Origin: Desulfobulbaceae bacterium
GTDB taxonomy: Bacteria; Desulfobacterota; Desulfobulbia; Desulfobulbales; SURF-16
DNA: 19,424 nt
Assembly: GCA_023230525.1 (NCBI GenBank)
Contig: JALNXE010000083.1
Span: 1-19,424 of the forward strand
Reading direction: 5' to 3'
The position numbers were made by a program, and so were the translations under genes. Positions 15,976-19,424 of this stretch are shown piece after piece. Under the pieces are notes generated by a model, which worked only from the letters and a program-made list of their open reading frames with translations, was not told where the DNA came from and did no database searches. The first letter of the stretch is position 1. Every line of letters begins with the position of its first letter.

Positions 15976-16854
15976 ATGAAAATTCTTGTTACCGGCATAA
16001 ACGGCCAGGTCGGTTGGGAACTGCTGCGTCAAGGTCCCAGCCAGGGTTGCCGGATCATCGGCCTTGAGCGCCACGCCCTTGACATCACGGACAGCCGGGC
16101 CGTTTCCCGGGAGATAGGGGAAAATTTGCCTGATCTGGTGATCAATTGCGGCGCCTATACGGCGGTTGACAAGGCGGAAGAGGAAGAGGAAAAGGCCTGG
16201 TCGGTAAACCGGGATGGGCCGGCGTGGCTGGCGGACTCCTGCGCCCGGGAGCGTATACCCCTTATTCATCTCTCCACCGATTATGTTTTTAACGGGCGGG
16301 CAAACCGGCCCTACCCGGAGACAGCACCCACTGCGCCGCTCGGCATATACGGCAAGAGTAAGGCTGGCGGGGAAGAGGAGGTGCGGGCACGGCTGGCAAG
16401 GCATCTCATCATCCGTACCTCCTGGGTTTACGGCATTCACGGCCGCAACTTTGTCAAAACCATATTGCGCCTGGGTCAGGAGCAAGAGGAGCTGAAAGTG
16501 GTCGATGATCAATGGGGCTGCCCCACCTTTGCCGGCGACCTGGCCCAAGCCCTGCTGGCCATGGCCAAAAAAATCGGCGCAGGGCAGACCAACTGCTGGG
16601 GTACGTATCACTGTTGCGGGGCAACCGCAGTGACCTGGTATGAATTCGCCACCCTCATCTTAGATCTTGCAAGAAAAATTCATCCCGTTAAAGTAAGAAA
16701 GATTATACCAATCACCAGTGCAGAGTTCCCGACCATCGCACCCAGGCCGAAATACTCTGTCCTGGATTGCCAGAAAATATACAGTATCTTCGGGGTTCGG
16801 CTGCCGGCGCTGCTAACCAGCCTCGAGACCTTTTTTGCCGGGCAGAAAAAATGA
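15976..16854 (+). CDS. rmlD: dTDP-4-dehydrorhamnose reductase
   Basis: RmlD (RfbD) uses NAD(P)H to reduce dTDP-4-keto-L-rhamnose to dTDP-L-rhamnose, completing the pathway. The 292-residue SDR protein begins MKILVTGINGQVGWEL (dinucleotide loop) and has DITDS, INCGAYTAVDKAE (57-69), STDYVFNG (100-107) and the catalytic Tyr125/Lys129 in GIYGKSKAGGEE. The C-terminus ends in the usual PRPKYSVLD block. The frame is open upstream to 15796 inside rmlC, but ATG at 15976 gives the standard N-terminus and is four bases after the rmlC stop. It is the last gene of the rml set; the next gene starts 47 bases on. Confidence 0.96.
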   Translation: MKILVTGINGQVGWELLRQGPSQGCRIIGLERHALDITDSRAVSREIGENLPDLVINCGAYTAVDKAEEEEEKAWSVNRDGPAWLADSCARERIPLIHLSTDYVFNGRANRPYPETAPTAPLGIYGKSKAGGEEEVRARLARHLIIRTSWVYGIHGRNFVKTILRLGQEQEELKVVDDQWGCPTFAGDLAQALLAMAKKIGAGQTNCWGTYHCCGATAVTWYEFATLILDLARKIHPVKVRKIIPITSAEFPTIAPRPKYSVLDCQKIYSIFGVRLPALLTSLETFFAGQKK

Positions 16855-16901
16855 TTCTGCCAGGGGCTTCAGGCATACACTATTTTTTTAAGGGGTAACC
16901 A

Positions 16902-17075
16902 ATGATCAAAAAAGAACTGCTCGACATTCTCGCCTGCCCGAAATGCAAGGGTCCCGTTGAGCTCAACGGCCAGGGTAACGGCCTGGTCTGCCGAACCTGC
17001 AAACTGGTTTACGAAATCAGGGATGACATTCCCATCATGCTGATCGACGAGGCCAAGCCCCTGGAAGAGGGTTAA
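16902..17075 (+). CDS. Trm112 / YcaR-type zinc-binding small protein
   Basis: This 57-residue protein has the pattern LDILACPKCKG...LVCRTCKLVYEIRDDIPIML. Four cysteines (12, 15, 30, 33) form a zinc knuckle, and the RDDIPIML tail is the family hallmark (Trm112p-like, UPF0434). In eukaryotes and archaea Trm112 activates methyltransferases; the bacterial role is not settled. In many bacteria it lies near lipid A or sugar-nucleotide genes. The start is ATG at 16902 with AGGGG six bases upstream. It lies between rmlD and the TIM-barrel protein, with only six bases before the next start, so it is likely co-transcribed with both. Confidence 0.92.
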   Translation: MIKKELLDILACPKCKGPVELNGQGNGLVCRTCKLVYEIRDDIPIMLIDEAKPLEEG

Positions 17076-17081
17076 CGCACC

Positions 17082-17867
17082 ATGCCGCTGGCTTCTCTCA
17101 AGTCCCGCTGTTTTGTCAATGCCCCTTTCCGCTATCTGCAGGCGAACCTGAGCCGCTTTATCAGCGAGGGGATACAGCCTGAAATCGGCCTTGAAGGGGA
17201 TGTTCTGTACGCCGCCCAGCCCCAAGAGTTTGCCGCTGTTGCCGAAAAACTTGCGGCTCATAACCTTTCCTGCACCCTGCACGCCCCTTTTTATGAGCTG
17301 TATCCGGGCAGTCTCGATCCTGAAATCCGCCGAGTCAGCCGCAGCAAAATCCGCCAGGCCTTTGAGCTGATTCCGCTTTTCCAACCCAGATCAATTGTCT
17401 GCCATCTGGGTTTTGAGGAAAACAAACATGGCTATAAACCGGATGAGTGGTTCAAATACTCGCTGGAGGCCTGGCAGGAGTTCCTGGCCATTGCCACAGA
17501 ACATAACACCCCGCTCATGCTGGAAAACACCTATGAACAGGGACCTGACCGGCACAGACAGATGCTTGCGGCCCTTGCTTCGCCCCATGCCCGTTTCTGC
17601 CTGGATGTGGGCCATGTGCTGGCTTTTGCCAAAAAAAACTGGCATGACTGGCTGCCGGAACTCGAACCCTGGCTCGGCCAGCTCCATCTCCATGACAACC
17701 ATGGCCTTCAGGATACCCACCTGGCCGTGGGCCAGGGCATTTTTGATTTCAGCGGCTTCTTTAGCTATCTCAGGGAAAGACATCTCTCGCCCATTGTCAC
17801 CCTGGAACCGCATACGGAAGACGGGGTGCTGGAAAGCCTGCGAGCGCTTGACAAGCTGGGGTTTTAG
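17082..17867 (+). CDS. TIM-barrel sugar phosphate isomerase/epimerase-like (AP endonuclease family 2 fold)
   Basis: This 261-residue metal-dependent TIM barrel is of the xylose isomerase-like family. Likely metal or catalytic ligands are His67 (TLHAPF), His108 (VCHLG), Glu148 (MLENT), Asp175 and His178 (CLDVGHV), the HLHDNHG block (202-208) and Glu242 (LEPH). This order of His, His, Glu, Asp, His, His, Glu fits the endonuclease IV-like fold. The family holds sugar isomerases, epimerases and some DNA repair enzymes, so substrate is open. The start is ATG at 17082, six bases after the Trm112 stop, with GAGGG inside the preceding gene as a possible ribosome-binding site. Its TAG stop forms the very edge of the 9-bp array. 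Confidence 0.85.
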   Translation: MPLASLKSRCFVNAPFRYLQANLSRFISEGIQPEIGLEGDVLYAAQPQEFAAVAEKLAAHNLSCTLHAPFYELYPGSLDPEIRRVSRSKIRQAFELIPLFQPRSIVCHLGFEENKHGYKPDEWFKYSLEAWQEFLAIATEHNTPLMLENTYEQGPDRHRQMLAALASPHARFCLDVGHVLAFAKKNWHDWLPELEPWLGQLHLHDNHGLQDTHLAVGQGIFDFSGFFSYLRERHLSPIVTLEPHTEDGVLESLRALDKLGF

Positions 17868-17872
17868 TCTGA

Positions 17873-17948
17873 TTGGTCCGATTAGTCGGACTAGCCTAAC
17901 TGGTCGGGCTGGTCTTATTAGTCAAAGTTAACAGACCAATCGGACCAG
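17873..17948. repeat. Inverted repeat across the array centre
   Basis: TTGGTCCGATTAGTC (17873-17887) and GACCAATCGGACCAG (17934-17948) are reverse complements with 2 mismatches in 15. In addition, the six left-arm units pair with the first six right-arm units at the conserved GACCAR positions, so the RNA or a cruciform could form a long imperfect hairpin with the AAAGTTAACA loop. Confidence 0.75.
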
Positions 17949-17958
17949 TGAGACCAGC

Positions 17959-17988
17959 ATGACCAGTATGACCAGTATGACCAATTAG
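17959..17988 (+). other. Short upstream reading frame in the repeat array, same frame as dnaE
   Basis: ATG at 17959 opens a nine-codon frame (MTSMTSMTN) ending at TAG 17986-17988. It is in the dnaE reading frame, separated from it by in-frame TAG codons at 17986, 18004, 18022 and 18058. No ribosome-binding site is seen, so translation is not established. Confidence 0.35.
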
Positions 17989-18075
17989 ACCAGTAAGACC
18001 AATTAGACCAGTAAGACCAATTAGACCAGTAAGACCAGTAAGACCAGTAAGACCAATTAGACCAGTGAGACCAGC

Positions 18076-19424
18076 ATGACCAATCAGACCAACCAGACCA
18101 GCCCGGCCAATTTCGTCCATCTCCATGTCCACACCCAGTACAGCCTGCTGGACGGCGCCATCCGTCTCGATGACCTGCTGGCAAAATGCAAGGAATACGG
18201 CATGGACACCGTGGCGATCACCGACCATGGCTCCATGTTCGGTGCCCTGGAGTTCTATGTAAAGGCAAAAAAAGCCGGGATCAAACCCATCATCGGCTGC
18301 GAGTTCTACATTGCCCCGGAATCCCGCGCCGACAAATCGGCGAAAAGCTCCGGCAAGGCCGCCTTTCATCTCCTGCTGCTGGCCATGAACCTGGAGGGCT
18401 ATAAAAATCTGCTGAAACTGGCGTCCATTGCCCAGCTCCAGGGGTTCCACTACAAGCCGCGCATTGACAAGGAGGTGCTGGTGGCCCACAACGCCGGCCT
18501 GATTGCCATGACCGCCTGCCTGCACGGCGAAATCCCCTACCTGATCGTCAGGGAAAAGAACATGGAGCTGGCCCGGGAAAAAACCAGGGAACTGCTGGCG
18601 ATCTTCGGGGACCGTCTCTATCTTGAGCTGCAGGAAAACGGCATGGAAGAACAGCATGAGGCCAACCGAGGACTCAAAGAGCTGTCCGCCGAGTTCGGCA
18701 TTCCCCTGGTGGCAACCAATGACTGCCATTATCTCAACCGGGCGGAATACAAGGCCCACGAGCTGCTGCTCTGCATCCAGACCGGCAAGAACATCCTGGA
18801 TGCCAACCGCTTCAAATTCACCACCGATCAGCTCTACTTCAAATCCCCCGAGGAGATGCGCAAAAGTTTCGCCCATTGCCCGGAGGCCATTGCCAACACG
18901 GTCGCCATTGCCGCCCGCTGCAACCTGGAACTCGAATTCGGCAATCACTATTTTCCTATTTTCCCGGTGCCGGAAGAGGAATCCCTGGACTCTCTGTTTG
19001 AAAAGGCGGCCAGGGACGGCTTCAAGGAACGGCTCCGCGAACTGAGGCGCCGGCAGGAGGTGAGTCCGGAGCTGGAAAAAACCTACCGCAAGCGGCTGGA
19101 CATGGAAATCGACGTCATCAAGACCATGGAATTTCCCGGTTATTTCCTCATCGTCGCGGATTTCATCAACTGGGCGAAAAATCATGATATCCCGGTGGGG
19201 CCGGGCCGCGGTTCCGGGGCGGGCAGCCTAGTGGCCTATTGCCTGCGCATCACCGATATCGACCCCATCCCCTACGGTCTCATCTTTGAACGATTCCTCA
19301 ATGTCGAGCGCAAATCCATGCCCGACTTTGATGTGGATTTCTGCCAGGACCGGCGCGGTGAAGTCATCAAATACGTGCATGACAAATACGGCGGCGACGA
19401 GCATGTCACCCAGATCATCACCTA
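18076..19424 (+). CDS. dnaE: DNA polymerase III alpha subunit (3' end outside window)
   Basis: DnaE is the replicative polymerase. About 449 codons are present. The PHP domain opens with FVHLHVHTQYSLLDGA (13-28), AITDHG (47-52) and GCEFYIAP; its histidines are the metal-type set. Later come ATNDCHYL, the polymerase GPGRGSGAGSLVAY block near residue 375, and the catalytic acidic PDFDVDF at about 416-422. The start is ATG at 18076: an in-frame TAG at 18058-18060 closes the frame upstream and no other start occurs before the PHP motif. The first residues MTNQTNQTSP are the last units of the 9-bp array read as codons. No recognisable Shine-Dalgarno precedes the start (GAGACCAGC), which is odd for an essential gene. 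The catalytic core continues beyond the window. Confidence 0.95.
   Translation, partial: MTNQTNQTSPANFVHLHVHTQYSLLDGAIRLDDLLAKCKEYGMDTVAITDHGSMFGALEFYVKAKKAGIKPIIGCEFYIAPESRADKSAKSSGKAAFHLLLLAMNLEGYKNLLKLASIAQLQGFHYKPRIDKEVLVAHNAGLIAMTACLHGEIPYLIVREKNMELAREKTRELLAIFGDRLYLELQENGMEEQHEANRGLKELSAEFGIPLVATNDCHYLNRAEYKAHELLLCIQTGKNILDANRFKFTTDQLYFKSPEEMRKSFAHCPEAIANTVAIAARCNLELEFGNHYFPIFPVPEEESLDSLFEKAARDGFKERLRELRRRQEVSPELEKTYRKRLDMEIDVIKTMEFPGYFLIVADFINWAKNHDIPVGPGRGSGAGSLVAYCLRITDIDPIPYGLIFERFLNVERKSMPDFDVDFCQDRRGEVIKYVHDKYGGDEHVTQIIT

Larger units (their letters stand above)
17870..18104. repeat. Bidirectional 9-bp tandem repeat array upstream of and entering dnaE
   Basis: From 17934 to 18104 there are 19 consecutive 9-bp units of consensus GACCARTNN, all in phase: GACCAATCG, then GACCAGTGA, GACCAGCAT, two GACCAGTAT, alternating GACCAATTA and GACCAGTAA, and finally GACCAACCA and GACCAGCCC. 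From 17870 to 17923 there are six units of the reverse complement pattern NNAYTRGTC (TGATTGGTC, CGATTAGTC and so on). The two arms meet at a 10-base centre AAAGTTAACA (17924-17933) holding a GTTAAC palindrome. The array abuts the isomerase stop codon, and its last units encode the start of DnaE. A longer-period pattern is also visible: an 18-bp doublet (ATTA unit plus GTAA unit) repeats three times at 17979-18032. Confidence 0.97.

Noticed and set aside
16855..16901. A terminator between rmlD and the Trm112 gene, from the T-run at 16881-16889.
   Set aside because: Only a weak stem precedes the T-run, and the good ribosome-binding site right after it suggests read-through.
17848..17876. A promoter for dnaE based on a perfect TTGACA at 17848-17853.
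   Set aside because: The matching -10 position (GATTGG) fits poorly and the hexamer is inside the isomerase coding region (codons for Leu-Asp-Lys).
17870..18104. A CRISPR array.
   Set aside because: Units are 9 bp with no spacers, the arms are opposed, and no cas genes are near.
17896..19185. A 429-codon open frame antisense to dnaE, with a Thr-Gly-Leu-Ile-Gly-type periodic end.
   Set aside because: The periodic part is the 9-bp array read backwards and the rest mirrors a strongly conserved dnaE frame. Long antisense frames are common in GC-rich coding DNA. No start signals or family features are seen.

Overview
The window reads as a chromosomal segment of a Gram-negative bacterium: a surface-polysaccharide (O-antigen or LPS type) locus followed by housekeeping genes, with a mobile-element pile-up at the left edge. 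The MsbA-type exporter, the complete dTDP-L-rhamnose set and the glycosyltransferases support a Gram-negative host. A member of the Desulfobacterota (former Deltaproteobacteria) is my best guess from the overall gene content, but nothing in the sequence proves it.

Layout. (1) Positions 1-3260, minus strand: a group II intron with its reverse transcriptase sits inside an IS1380-family transposase gene. That insertion sequence has in turn cut off a SAM-dependent methyltransferase gene, of which only about 60 N-terminal codons remain (3244-3438). (2) Positions 3584-13275, minus strand: a glycan cluster. In transcription order it runs msbA-like ABC exporter, GT4, GT2, a GT-C-like membrane protein, a second GT2, a bifunctional acetyltransferase/3,4-ketoisomerase (FdtD/WxcM-like), a PLP aminotransferase (FdtB/QdtB-like) and a GT11 fucosyltransferase. 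(3) Positions 13276-13455: a divergent intergenic region with two interleaved sigma70-like promoters. (4) Positions 13456-16854, plus strand: rmlB-rmlA-rmlC-rmlD, spaced 1 to 4 bases apart or overlapping. (5) Positions 16902-17867: a 57-residue Trm112/YcaR-type zinc protein and a TIM-barrel sugar-phosphate isomerase-like protein. (6) Positions 17870-18104: a striking 9-bp repeat array that changes orientation at a 10-nt centre and runs into the first codons of dnaE. (7) Positions 18076-19424: dnaE, cut by the window edge.

How the genes fit together. RmlA and RmlB make dTDP-4-keto-6-deoxyglucose. RmlC and RmlD convert it to dTDP-L-rhamnose. The ketoisomerase domain of the FdtD-like protein, the aminotransferase and the N-terminal acetyltransferase domain would draw from the same pool to make a dTDP-3-acetamido-3,6-dideoxyhexose (Fuc3NAc or Qui3NAc). 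The glycosyltransferases would assemble these sugars, plus fucose from GDP-fucose made elsewhere. The ABC exporter may move lipid A core or a lipid-linked glycan.

The least explained structure is the bidirectional 9-bp array at the dnaE start. It begins at the stop codon of the upstream gene, is in phase with dnaE codons, contains in-frame TAG units and supplies the first residues of DnaE.
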